45,317 nucleotides of DNA from Anaerolineales bacterium (GTDB taxonomy: Bacteria > Chloroflexota > Anaerolineae > Anaerolineales > Villigracilaceae): contig JAFGMV010000039.1 in NCBI GenBank assembly GCA_016927315.1, positions 1 to 45,317 on the forward strand. Direction: 5' to 3'. Made by a program: the position numbers and the translations under genes. This document shows positions 14,612 to 22,553 of this stretch, piece after piece; the stretch's first letter is position 1, and every line of letters begins with the position of its first letter. The notes below the pieces were generated by a model, which was not told where the DNA came from, did no database searches, and was given only the letters and a program-made list of their open reading frames with translations.

Positions 14612-16063
14612 ATGCAGCACAAACGTCCCCCCGTCCCCGTAATTGTTGTTCTGTTACTGGCTGTGCTGGTTGGTGGTTACTTTGGTTTGCAGGCGCTGTT
14701 CAGCGAGAACAACGGCGGCTTGCAGGCTTCGGGAACGATCGAGGCTGTTGATATTATTGTATCTCCCGAGATGGCAGGGAGAGTTGTTGAAGTCCTGGCT
14801 GACGAAGGAGAGGTTGTCGAGAGCGAGTACCCGCTGCTTCACCTGGATGAAAGCCTGTTGGCTGCACAGCGATCCGCAGCAGAGGCCCAATTGGAAGCTG
14901 CCATTGCCGGAGCACAGGCAGCACAAGAGGCGTCTGGCGCTGCCCGGACCCAATACCAGCTTACACTCGAAGCAGCCCTGACCCAGGACGAGAAATCCCG
15001 TCTCCGGGACTGGTATACAGAAGAGGCTGACCGGTTTGATCAACCCGACTGGTACTTTACCCGTGATGAACAGATCCTGGCTGCCCAGGCACAGGTCGAT
15101 TTCGCCTGGCAGCAGCTGGAAGAGGCCCGCGAAAAATTAGCCGGTACAACAGAGTCTCTTGAAGCCTCTGCGTTTGTTCAGGCCGAAAAGCGGCTTTTGG
15201 AAGCACGCCAGAATTACCTGATCACCAAGGATGTTGACGAACGCGCCGAGAATTCGGTAACCTCGGATGTTCCCAAGGGCCGCTACAATCGGATGCATTG
15301 TGGAACAAACGATGGATACTTTGTCGACAATGCACGCCTGACCAACTCCCTCTATGGCTGCACGGGCGATGAGTACCTTTCAGACAGCAGCCAGGTGTTA
15401 TTTGACCGGGCTGGAGATGAATTGGAAGCGGCTCAAAAAGCTTACAACGATCTGTTGGATGCAGATGCAGCCGGTCTGGTGTTCCAGGCGCGGGCGGATG
15501 TCTCTGTGGCTCAGGAACAATATTATTCTGCGCTTGAATATTTGCGTGATTTACGCCTGGGAGCGAGCGCTACCAGTGTGGTCGCCTCGGAAGGACTCAT
15601 GCAGCAGGCCCAGGCTGCGGCGGAACAGGCTCAGAAAGTTGTGGACCAGGCGCAGGCCAACCTGGAGTTGATCGATGTTCAGATTACTAAGTTGACCCTG
15701 TATGCCCCGATGGATGGGACAATCTTGACGCGCAACGTCGAACCGGGCGAATACGTCCAGCCCGGGGCAATGGTTTTTACTCTGGCCAACCTGGAAACAC
15801 TGACTATTACAGTCTATGTGCCGGAAGACCGCTATGGTCAAATCAGCCTGGGGCAGCATGCGGCCGTTACGGTCGATTCTTTCCCCGGAGAAGCGTTCTC
15901 GGCAGTTGTGATTAATATCTCAGACCAGGCTGAATACACCCCCCGGAATGTCCAGACGGTGGAAGGACGCAGTGCGACTGTATATGCTGTCAAGCTTCAG
16001 GTCGATGATCCTCGGGGCAGGCTTAAGCCGGGCATGCCCGCAGATGTAACTTTCCATAAATAA
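14612..16063 (+). CDS. HlyD family membrane-fusion/adaptor protein (YbhG-like)
   Basis: An adaptor of about 483 aa. A single N-terminal transmembrane segment (IVVLLLAVLVGGYFGLQ) is followed by a first biotinyl-lipoyl half (VVEVLADEGEVVESEYPLLHLD), a long coiled coil, the second lipoyl half (APMDGTILTRNVEPGEYVQPG) and a beta-barrel. AGGAGG lies ahead of the ATG at 14612. Within the hairpin, around 15240-15380, is an insert with two cysteines (HCGTNDGYF and YGCTGDEY) unusual for HlyD proteins; they could form a disulfide outside the cell. It would link the ABC exporter to the exterior. No TolC partner is encoded nearby, which fits an envelope without a classical outer membrane. Confidence 0.85.
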   Translation: MQHKRPPVPVIVVLLLAVLVGGYFGLQALFSENNGGLQASGTIEAVDIIVSPEMAGRVVEVLADEGEVVESEYPLLHLDESLLAAQRSAAEAQLEAAIAGAQAAQEASGAARTQYQLTLEAALTQDEKSRLRDWYTEEADRFDQPDWYFTRDEQILAAQAQVDFAWQQLEEAREKLAGTTESLEASAFVQAEKRLLEARQNYLITKDVDERAENSVTSDVPKGRYNRMHCGTNDGYFVDNARLTNSLYGCTGDEYLSDSSQVLFDRAGDELEAAQKAYNDLLDADAAGLVFQARADVSVAQEQYYSALEYLRDLRLGASATSVVASEGLMQQAQAAAEQAQKVVDQAQANLELIDVQITKLTLYAPMDGTILTRNVEPGEYVQPGAMVFTLANLETLTITVYVPEDRYGQISLGQHAAVTVDSFPGEAFSAVVINISDQAEYTPRNVQTVEGRSATVYAVKLQVDDPRGRLKPGMPADVTFHK

Positions 16064-16077
16064 TAAGGAGCGCCGCT

Positions 16078-16551
16078 GTGGGTATGACAAAAGTTAACTG
16101 GCACAAGATGAAAAATATCCAGAAGATCCACCGCTTTCTGTATGCGGTTGGAGCAGGTCCGATCATTGGCAAACTTATACTCCTGCTGACCACCACTGGT
16201 CGAAAATCTGGATTGAAACGTGTGACGCCCGTCCAGTACGAAGAAATTGACGGCCTGATCCACATCGGGTCGGCGCGTGGACTGAAAGCAGATTGGCTTC
16301 GCAATATTCAGGCTGACCCCCGGGTTGAAGTCCGGGTGAAGGGGCGTCGCTGGCAGGGCACGGCGGAGATTGTAACTGATCCGTCCAGTTATGCAGATTT
16401 TCTGGAAGTTCGCCTGGAGCGGCGCCCTTATATGATCGGTCTGATGATGGAGAAAGCCCATGGCCTGCCGAGGCAACCCAGCCGGGCACAGTTAGAAAGC
16501 CTGGCCGGGGAAGGCGCCATGGTGGTGATCCGTCCCCAGCAGGAAGGATAG
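16078..16551 (+). CDS. Deazaflavin-dependent (Ddn-like) nitroreductase family protein
   Basis: A small split-barrel flavoprotein of 157 aa. LLTTTGRKSGLKRVTPV and the WLRNIQADPRVEVRVKGR block match the Ddn/F420-dependent oxidoreductase family, which uses F420H2 (or FMN in relatives) to reduce diverse hydrophobic substrates, including nitro compounds and quinones. The start is GTG at 16078, with AAGGAG seven bases upstream; an ATG at 16084 is less well placed. It lies inside the efflux operon, between adaptor and ATPase genes, suggesting it acts on the exported compound or its inducing stress. Whether this organism makes F420 is not visible here. Confidence 0.75.
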   Translation: MGMTKVNWHKMKNIQKIHRFLYAVGAGPIIGKLILLLTTTGRKSGLKRVTPVQYEEIDGLIHIGSARGLKADWLRNIQADPRVEVRVKGRRWQGTAEIVTDPSSYADFLEVRLERRPYMIGLMMEKAHGLPRQPSRAQLESLAGEGAMVVIRPQQEG

Positions 16552-16560
16552 GAAGCCAGG

Positions 16561-17523
16561 ATGACACTGCTTGTGGAAGCACTGCATTTGCGAAAAACAT
16601 TTGGCGAAACAGTGGCAGTTGAGGATGTCTGCCTGGATGTGAAAGCCGGAGAGATCTTTGGGTTGGTTGGCTCAGACGGCGCCGGGAAAACCACAATATT
16701 AAGACTGCTGGTAGGGGCCATGCAGCCAGACCGGGGGCAGATTGAGGTCTGTGGGTATGATATCTCTAGGAATGTAGAACAGGCGCGCGCCCGGCTGGGA
16801 TACCTGTCGCAAAAATTCTCACTCTATGAAGACTTAAGCGTGTTGGAGAATATCCGCTTCTTTGCCGAAGTCCGCGGCCTGGCAGCCAGTGAGTGGCTGC
16901 CGCGCAGCATGGAGATACTGGACTTTGTCGGCCTGGCGGAATTCAAAGACCGGCGTGCCGGGCAGCTTTCAGGCGGTATGAAACAAAAGCTGGGTCTGGC
17001 TACTGCGATGGTCACCCGGCCAACCCTGCTGCTGCTGGACGAACCTACCACCGGCGTGGACCCTGTAACCCGGCAGGATTTCTGGCAGATGCTGATCCGG
17101 CTGGTGTCAAACTCCAATGATGGGAATAATGGTCAGCAGGTCTCGGTGATCATCTCGACCCCTTACATGGATGAAGCCGCACGCTGCAGCCGGATTGGTT
17201 TTATGCGCGCTGGAAATATCGTTGCCGGCGGGACGCCCGCCGAGCTGCGAGCGCTGCTTACCGGTCGGGTGCTGGAACTGCGAGGTGAACCTCTGTTTCT
17301 GCTGCGGAAAATTGCCGGGGAAGATAAAGATGTGGAGGATGTCCAGATTTTTGGAGACCGCCTGCACTTGCGGATACGATCTGGAACAGCAAAAGAAGTC
17401 ATCCGGCGTCTCCCACGACAGGTGACCAGCGGGCAGGGCAGGGTGGCTGCGCTTGGTATGGTCCCGGCCGGGCTCGAAGATGTATTCATTGCCCTCTCGG
17501 AAAGCAGCCATGGAGGCAGTTGA
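16561..17523 (+). CDS. ABC transporter ATP-binding protein 1 of the efflux system
   Basis: An ABC-2 type ATPase of 320 aa. Walker A is GSDGAGKTT (about 37-45), Q-loop YLSQKFSLYEDL, signature LSGGMKQ, Walker B LLLLDEPTTGVDP and a switch region STPYMDEAARC, where the usual switch histidine position is replaced by Pro. The C-terminal 80 residues are a family-typical DUF4162-like tail. It resembles the N-terminal half of YbhF; the next gene resembles the C-terminal half, so the two probably form a heterodimer. It ends one base before the next start, so expression is coupled. Confidence 0.9.
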   Translation: MTLLVEALHLRKTFGETVAVEDVCLDVKAGEIFGLVGSDGAGKTTILRLLVGAMQPDRGQIEVCGYDISRNVEQARARLGYLSQKFSLYEDLSVLENIRFFAEVRGLAASEWLPRSMEILDFVGLAEFKDRRAGQLSGGMKQKLGLATAMVTRPTLLLLDEPTTGVDPVTRQDFWQMLIRLVSNSNDGNNGQQVSVIISTPYMDEAARCSRIGFMRAGNIVAGGTPAELRALLTGRVLELRGEPLFLLRKIAGEDKDVEDVQIFGDRLHLRIRSGTAKEVIRRLPRQVTSGQGRVAALGMVPAGLEDVFIALSESSHGGS

Positions 17524-17524
17524 G

Positions 17525-18436
17525 ATGGCCGGGCCGGTCATTGTGGCTGATAACCTGACCAGACGGTTTGGTGATTTTGTAGCAGTTGATCATATCTCCT
17601 TTGCGGTACAGCCCGGGGAAGTCGTTGGTTACTTGGGCCCGAATGGTTGTGGAAAAACAACCACCATCCGGATGCTGCTTGGCCTGCTGCAGCCATCAGA
17701 CGGCCAGGCGGTCGTTATGGGTTACGATGCCTTTCACCAGACGGAAGAGGTGCGTGCTCGTGCGGGGTATATGTCTCAGAAATTCGCAATTTATGACGAT
17801 CTGACAGTGCTCGAAAACCTGGTCTTTTATGGCGGCGTCTATGGGATTAATGACCGGGAGCGGATTGAAGAAACCCTGGGGTTGGTAGGCCTGGTTGGCC
17901 ATGAGCACGAGTTGACTGGCGGCCTGTCAGCCGGTTGGCGCCAGCGGCTGGCATTGGGCATTGCCCTGGTGCATAAACCTCAATTGTTATTTTTGGATGA
18001 ACCAACCAGCGGTGTTGACCCGACTGCCCGGCGAATCTTTTGGGAATTGATCTATGAGTTGGCTGCTCAGGGAGTAACGGTTTTTGTCACCACACACTAC
18101 ATGGACGAAGCCGAATACTGTGAACGGGTTGGGATTATGCGAGCCGGCAAACTGCTGGCCCTGGATACGCCCGCTGCGTTGAAATCAAAAATCCTGCCGG
18201 GGGATGTCTGGGATATTCACACAGACCAGCTGTTGGCAGGACTGGACCTCTTACCCGGACTGGGATCGATTATGCGGGTTGGTCTATCCGGTGATCACTT
18301 GCGTGTGATCTGCCCGCGTGGGCTTGGGAAACGTGAACTGGAGAAAGTAATCGCTTCAGCAGGCTTACAGGCGACAGCCGTTGAAGCAGGTGAGCCAACC
18401 CTGGAAGATGTCTTCCTGTCATTTGCTAAAGATTGA
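17525..18436 (+). CDS. ABC transporter ATP-binding protein 2 of the efflux system
   Basis: An ABC-2 ATPase of about 303 aa. Walker A is GPNGCGKTT, Q-loop YMSQKFAIYDDL, signature GLSAGWRQRLALG (LSAGW in place of LSGGQ), Walker B LLFLDEPTSGVDP, and the switch histidine is present in TTHYMDEAEYC. I chose the ATG at 17525 because GGAGG lies about eight bases before it; an ATG at 17510 is in frame but lacks a site. With ABC1, which has a canonical signature but lacks the switch histidine, it forms a complementary pair, so the heterodimer may have one degenerate ATP site. It is the last gene of the seven-gene operon. Confidence 0.9.
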   Translation: MAGPVIVADNLTRRFGDFVAVDHISFAVQPGEVVGYLGPNGCGKTTTIRMLLGLLQPSDGQAVVMGYDAFHQTEEVRARAGYMSQKFAIYDDLTVLENLVFYGGVYGINDRERIEETLGLVGLVGHEHELTGGLSAGWRQRLALGIALVHKPQLLFLDEPTSGVDPTARRIFWELIYELAAQGVTVFVTTHYMDEAEYCERVGIMRAGKLLALDTPAALKSKILPGDVWDIHTDQLLAGLDLLPGLGSIMRVGLSGDHLRVICPRGLGKRELEKVIASAGLQATAVEAGEPTLEDVFLSFAKD

Positions 18437-18459
18437 TTTTTGATAAAGAAGGAAGATGG

Positions 18460-18502
18460 GTATGTGGGGATCTGGCAGGGTCTTTACCGAATCCCCGCAT
18501 AC
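18460..18502. terminator. Hairpin between convergent efflux operon and pspC
   Basis: GTATGTGGGGAT (18460-18471) pairs with ATCCCCGCATAC (18491-18502) over 12 bp with one G-T wobble and a 19-nt loop. It lies between the convergent ends of the efflux operon and the PspC gene. No U-tract follows, so termination is plausible but not certain. Confidence 0.5.
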
Positions 18503-18526
18503 AGTGGAAAGGATCACGGGGATGGA

Positions 18527-18733
18527 TTATTCGAGATCGGGCTTAACGGGAATGATCAGCGCCATAACCAGGTATGCCAGCCCGATGATGCCCCCAGACA
18601 TAAAAATCGCCAGTACAAACGCCAGGCGGATAACCGTTGGGTCAATATTGAAATATGCACCCAGGCCGGAGCATACACCTGCAAACATCTGGTTGGATGT
18701 ATCACGATATAGGGATTTATAAGGTCCGGACAT
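18527..18733 (-). CDS. pspC: PspC domain protein
   Basis: A 68-aa PspC-domain membrane protein. KSLYRDTSNQMFAGVCSGLG followed by AYFNIDPTVIRLAFVLA is the family signature, and the C-terminal half is a hydrophobic segment (SGGIIGLAYLVMALIIPV). The ATG at 18733 has AAAGGAA before it; an in-frame ATG at 18754 would add seven residues without a site. PspC proteins sense membrane stress together with PspA/B in some bacteria; here there is no psp operon and the small form probably acts alone. It converges on the efflux operon. Confidence 0.85.
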   Translation of the reverse strand: MSGPYKSLYRDTSNQMFAGVCSGLGAYFNIDPTVIRLAFVLAIFMSGGIIGLAYLVMALIIPVKPDLE

Positions 18734-18859
18734 TGTAAGTTCCTTTCGTATCATAGTTGTACCCTATATACGCAGGATCGTCGAAATAGTTGCTGGCGTT
18801 GACGAACGGTTTTGAAAGCCCCACAACTGGGCGGCTCACTTTTTGAGAGGTCCATTTTT

Positions 18860-19891
18860 TTATTCCTGAACGACCAATACTTTTGCCCCGCGTATCTTTC
18901 CGGTTTTTAATTCAACCAGGGCCTGGTTGGCATCCTTCAGGGGGAATCTCTGGATTTCAGGTTTTATCGGGATCTCAGCAGCCAGTCTCAGGAAATCGCC
19001 GACATCTTTCCGGGTCAGGTTTGCGACACTCTTAATTTCCTTTTCGAGCCACAGGTGGGCCGGGTAATCCAGGCGGGTCAGGTAATATCGATCCGCTTCT
19101 TCTTTTCGGATGGCGTTGATTACCAACCGTCCCCCGGGTCGCAGGTTTGCTAACGCTTCAACAACCGGCTTCCAGGCGGGAGTGGTGTCAATGATGCAGT
19201 GCAGTTGCTCAGGAGAAGTATCCTCGGTATCCCCGGCCCAGACTGCACCGAGTTCCAGGGCGAATTTCTGTTCAGCAGGATTGCGCGTGAACACATAAAC
19301 AGGTGTCTTTGGGAATTTATGCTGGCTCATTTTCAGTACCAGGTGCCCTGAAGCCCCGAAGCCGGTCAGCCCAAGAAACTGGCCGTCTTGCAGCCCGGTG
19401 AGCATCAGCGAGCGATACCCGATCGCCCCTGCACACAGCAAAGGTGCGGCCTGGGCATCTGAAAAGATGTCCGGGATGGGGTGTGTATAAGCAGCCGGTG
19501 CTTTCATATATTCGGCATAACCGCCGTTCACATCGCGGCCGGTGGCCTTGAATGAAGTACAGAGGTTCTCCTGCCCGGAAAGACAGAATTCGCACCTGTT
19601 ACAGGCAGAATAGATCCAGGCGACGCCCACTCGCTGGTTGTTTTTGAATCCTGCAACGTTTTTCCCCCGGGCTTCGATATGTCCGATTACCTGGTGACCT
19701 GGAACAACCGGGAAGTGGGGAGGTGGAGTTCTGCCTTCGATTTCATCCAGTTCGGTGTGGCATACTCCACAGGCAGATACCCTGATCAAGACTTCCCCTT
19801 CTTCAGGCGCCGGTATGGGAATTTGAACCAGGTCGAGAGGTCTTTTGTTCGAGCGCAGGTTGCTCTGCGCTTTTAGAAGCATTGCTTTCAC
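18860..19891 (-). CDS. Zinc-dependent alcohol dehydrogenase
   Basis: A medium-chain dehydrogenase of 343 aa. The catalytic zinc site shows CGVCHTELD and a GHQVIG block (GHE-type, with Gln in place of Glu). The structural zinc site has four cysteines in CNRCEFCLSGQENLC. The NAD(P)-binding motif is GFGASG. It would oxidise alcohols or reduce aldehydes; the closest pattern is the AdhA-type zinc ADH of anaerobes. Start at the GTG at 19891 (GTGAAAGCAATG). It appears monocistronic, downstream of nothing obvious. Confidence 0.85.
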   Translation of the reverse strand: MKAMLLKAQSNLRSNKRPLDLVQIPIPAPEEGEVLIRVSACGVCHTELDEIEGRTPPPHFPVVPGHQVIGHIEARGKNVAGFKNNQRVGVAWIYSACNRCEFCLSGQENLCTSFKATGRDVNGGYAEYMKAPAAYTHPIPDIFSDAQAAPLLCAGAIGYRSLMLTGLQDGQFLGLTGFGASGHLVLKMSQHKFPKTPVYVFTRNPAEQKFALELGAVWAGDTEDTSPEQLHCIIDTTPAWKPVVEALANLRPGGRLVINAIRKEEADRYYLTRLDYPAHLWLEKEIKSVANLTRKDVGDFLRLAAEIPIKPEIQRFPLKDANQALVELKTGKIRGAKVLVVQE

Positions 19892-19997
19892 AGACTCATC
19901 CTATCCTTTGCTTCAGTATGGGTCTGGGGAGGGGAGTCAATGCAATTTGGACGGTTACCGGTCAATGAATTCCCCCGGTTTGACGAGGGAATTCTTC

Positions 19998-21710
19998 TCA
20001 TGGACATGGATCCGCAGGACCGATACAGGAACAGAGCGGTTCACACCAAACCGGCGCCTGTCCTCCGCATACTTGCCTCTGGCAGGTACCATTATCGTTA
20101 TTGCCTCCTTCTTCACAATACCCTACTGTAATTGTAAAGGTTTCACAGGCGATTTCGGGTTCCACTTCTCCGAGATCTGTAATGACGCAAAACCCGCTTG
20201 CCGGGTCGTAATCCGTTCCAATGGGGCAGCCCGGGTAAGCGTGTGGTGGAATTCCTGCAAACTCTGGGCTGGGGGTGGTGAAGAGTGCCGCGCAGCAGCC
20301 GCTGGGTGCGTGATAGGCAAAGCCTTCCGGGCAGAGCTCACTCGGCGGTAAGCCTGCTATGCAGCTGCCATCTTCGGGAACCAAGAACCACCCTGGAGGG
20401 CATTCCCCGCCGGGGTCGGGTGGAAGACCAGCAAACTCGCACATCCCGTCGACCAGCGCATATCCCGCCGCGCAGGTTGGAGCGAAATCCCCGGCCAGCA
20501 TCACGGCTGGCAGGCAGGTATTACACAACTCAACCTCGAGAGTTGAACCTTCATGTGCTGTGCAGCCCATCGGGGATGGGCCCGCAATACAACCGGGGTC
20601 GGTAGAAACCAATTCTCCTGAATAGGTCACTGTCGCCCCGCCAGTGCTGGTGCCCTGGTCAGCACAATATTGGGTTGCTCGTAATTCGGGGGGATCTGCT
20701 TCACAAACGGGCAGATCGCCCTCTCCAATCGCTCCCGGGCTGCCCTCCGGTGGGAATGGAGAGACCCGCCCCGGATTAGGAATATGGGCGGTCAGCTGGC
20801 AGAACGGAGCGTATTGGAATGCGTCCGCACCGACCACACAACGGAACCCCAGGTCTTCCCTGGCGCTGTTGGGCTCGAGGCCAAACCGCAGGGCTGAGAG
20901 CAAGCTGTCCTCTCGGGTTGTGAAGCTGCTGCCGCGCACCACGCGCACCGTACCCTCTTCCGGGCCGGTTGGATTCACATCCGGTGATTGGTCGTAGTAA
21001 TCATAGGCATACCAGTCTGCGGTCCACTCATAGGCGTTGCCGGCCATATCCGCCGCCTCATAAAAAGACAATCCTTCCGGGTAATCATACACTTTAGTGG
21101 TCTGTTTCAGTTCACAGGCTTCATAATTGAGCAGGCTGCAGGTTGGTTGGGCATCGCCCCATGGGTACGGATTCCCATTGGGCCCGCGGGCAGTCTTTTC
21201 CCACTGGGCTTCGGTTGGGAGATGGGCATTCATCCATTCGCAGTACGTCTGGGCCTGTTCCCAATTTACGCCGACGACCGGGTGGTCCTTTATTTCCGGG
21301 TCGAGATAGTTCGGAAAAGCCTCCCCCGACGTGGGCGGAGTGCAGATATTTGCGGCAACACAAAGACGGTACATGTCATTGGTCGTCATGGTTTTGTATA
21401 CCCAAAAATCGTCAATGGATACGCCGTGCTGGGGAGTATCTCGACCATCATTCCCCATCAGGAATTCACCTTTTGGTACAAAGACCAGCAGGCTGTTGTC
21501 ATACCAAAGCATGGTCGTACCCGCCTCGACGTCTGACCAGTCGATCGGTGGAAGTGTAGCCGGTGCACCTTCCACGCTTGTTATCGTTTCTGTGGCGGCT
21601 GCTGCCGGTGGTGGGGTAGACGGTTCGGCGGACAGGGGCAGATTACAGGATGACAGGATTGGCAGGAGCAGTACGACCAACAGACTTGGGGTGGGGATTT
21701 GTTTTCTCAT
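19998..21710 (-). CDS. Lipoprotein with formylglycine-generating-enzyme-like domain and Cys-rich C terminus
   Basis: A 570-aa exported lipoprotein. The signal peptide ends at LPILSSC (Cys at about residue 22). Residues about 70-305 are an SUMF1/FGE-sulfatase domain: VPKGEFLMGND, PVVGVNWEQAQTYCEWMN, LPTEAQWEKTARG, NPYPWGD, DMAGNAYEWTADWY, VVRGSSF, GFRCV. The remaining 260 residues are Cys- and Pro-rich with many CPxG-type turns, probably disulfide-linked. Most such domains outside true FGEs act as scaffold or carbohydrate/protein-binding modules, not formylglycine makers. GAGGAGG precedes the start. It lies 135 bp downstream of a membrane protein/HD-GYP operon in the same direction. Confidence 0.75.
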   Translation of the reverse strand: MRKQIPTPSLLVVLLLPILSSCNLPLSAEPSTPPPAAAATETITSVEGAPATLPPIDWSDVEAGTTMLWYDNSLLVFVPKGEFLMGNDGRDTPQHGVSIDDFWVYKTMTTNDMYRLCVAANICTPPTSGEAFPNYLDPEIKDHPVVGVNWEQAQTYCEWMNAHLPTEAQWEKTARGPNGNPYPWGDAQPTCSLLNYEACELKQTTKVYDYPEGLSFYEAADMAGNAYEWTADWYAYDYYDQSPDVNPTGPEEGTVRVVRGSSFTTREDSLLSALRFGLEPNSAREDLGFRCVVGADAFQYAPFCQLTAHIPNPGRVSPFPPEGSPGAIGEGDLPVCEADPPELRATQYCADQGTSTGGATVTYSGELVSTDPGCIAGPSPMGCTAHEGSTLEVELCNTCLPAVMLAGDFAPTCAAGYALVDGMCEFAGLPPDPGGECPPGWFLVPEDGSCIAGLPPSELCPEGFAYHAPSGCCAALFTTPSPEFAGIPPHAYPGCPIGTDYDPASGFCVITDLGEVEPEIACETFTITVGYCEEGGNNDNGTCQRQVCGGQAPVWCEPLCSCIGPADPCP

Positions 21711-21845
21711 GATGCCTCCTCATTTTTTTGTGCGACTGTCCGGATATTTTCTTTGCCAGGCTGTTTTACCATTACACATCATAATTCATCTGATGCGTGC
21801 TCACAGGCTTTTAAAAAATCCCGTGAGAGGAAATAACGGATTGTT

Positions 21846-22553
21846 TCAAGACCGAGGTTGTCTCAACGGTAAAACGAGCAGGTATCCGGCTGATAAAAAT
21901 GCGAGCATAACTCCACCCTTGAATGGACGGCTTGTTTTCTGTGAGGTTGTGGTTTCCTCCTTGACCGTGGTGATATTCTCATTCGGCAGGCTTCCGTTCG
22001 GGTTCCGCGTTGGTCTTGGTTTTTGGGTTGGGTTTGGCTTCTTTGTTGGTGGGGAGTCTTTTGTTGGAACTGGCGATGAGGTCGGTTTTGATGTAGGTTC
22101 TAGTGTAGGATGGACAGAGGTAGTCGTGGGGATTGCCTGTGTACTGGTCGCCTGGAATGTGGGGAGTCCTGTTGGGGTGCCAAAGGTTGCGGTGGTTGGG
22201 GGCAGTTCGCCCGGCGTTATCCCGGGCGCCGTGACAGTTGGAATGGATGTCAGCATAGAGATTTCCAGGGTGGCGAACCGGTCTGCTGGATCTAGACCGC
22301 TGTCGTTCTCTACGATAAGATCGAGCAGCAGGCTCAGCTTGACTTCGGCGACCGGATCAAGGTCGTCTGGGCTGTAGTTTGCTGAATAATTGGAATTTAT
22401 AGAGACCGGGATTTGTTCACTGCCCGACAAATCATAAAGCGGTTCAATCGACTGTGCGATCCAGGTATACAAACTGCAAATCATAATTAAAATGAGAAGT
22501 AAAACTGAAAACCCGAACCTGGAGATGTTTTGTTGGCGATTTTGTTCTTTCAT
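21846..22553 (-). CDS. Membrane protein with long Pro/Thr-rich extracytoplasmic segment
   Basis: A 235-aa protein I cannot assign. A hydrophobic segment near 14-34 is followed by about 80 residues of extracytoplasmic sequence, a Pro/Thr/Ser-rich stretch (about 105-180) with basic residues (KPTSSPVPTKDSPPTKKP-type), and a second hydrophobic segment near the end (GGVMLAFLSAGYLLVLPL) followed by a short basic tail RQPRS. That last layout resembles a C-terminal membrane or sorting signal. Its ATG overlaps the stop of the HD-GYP gene by four bases (ATGA), so the two are translated together and may function together. Confidence 0.65.
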   Translation of the reverse strand: MKEQNRQQNISRFGFSVLLLILIMICSLYTWIAQSIEPLYDLSGSEQIPVSINSNYSANYSPDDLDPVAEVKLSLLLDLIVENDSGLDPADRFATLEISMLTSIPTVTAPGITPGELPPTTATFGTPTGLPTFQATSTQAIPTTTSVHPTLEPTSKPTSSPVPTKDSPPTKKPNPTQKPRPTRNPNGSLPNENITTVKEETTTSQKTSRPFKGGVMLAFLSAGYLLVLPLRQPRS

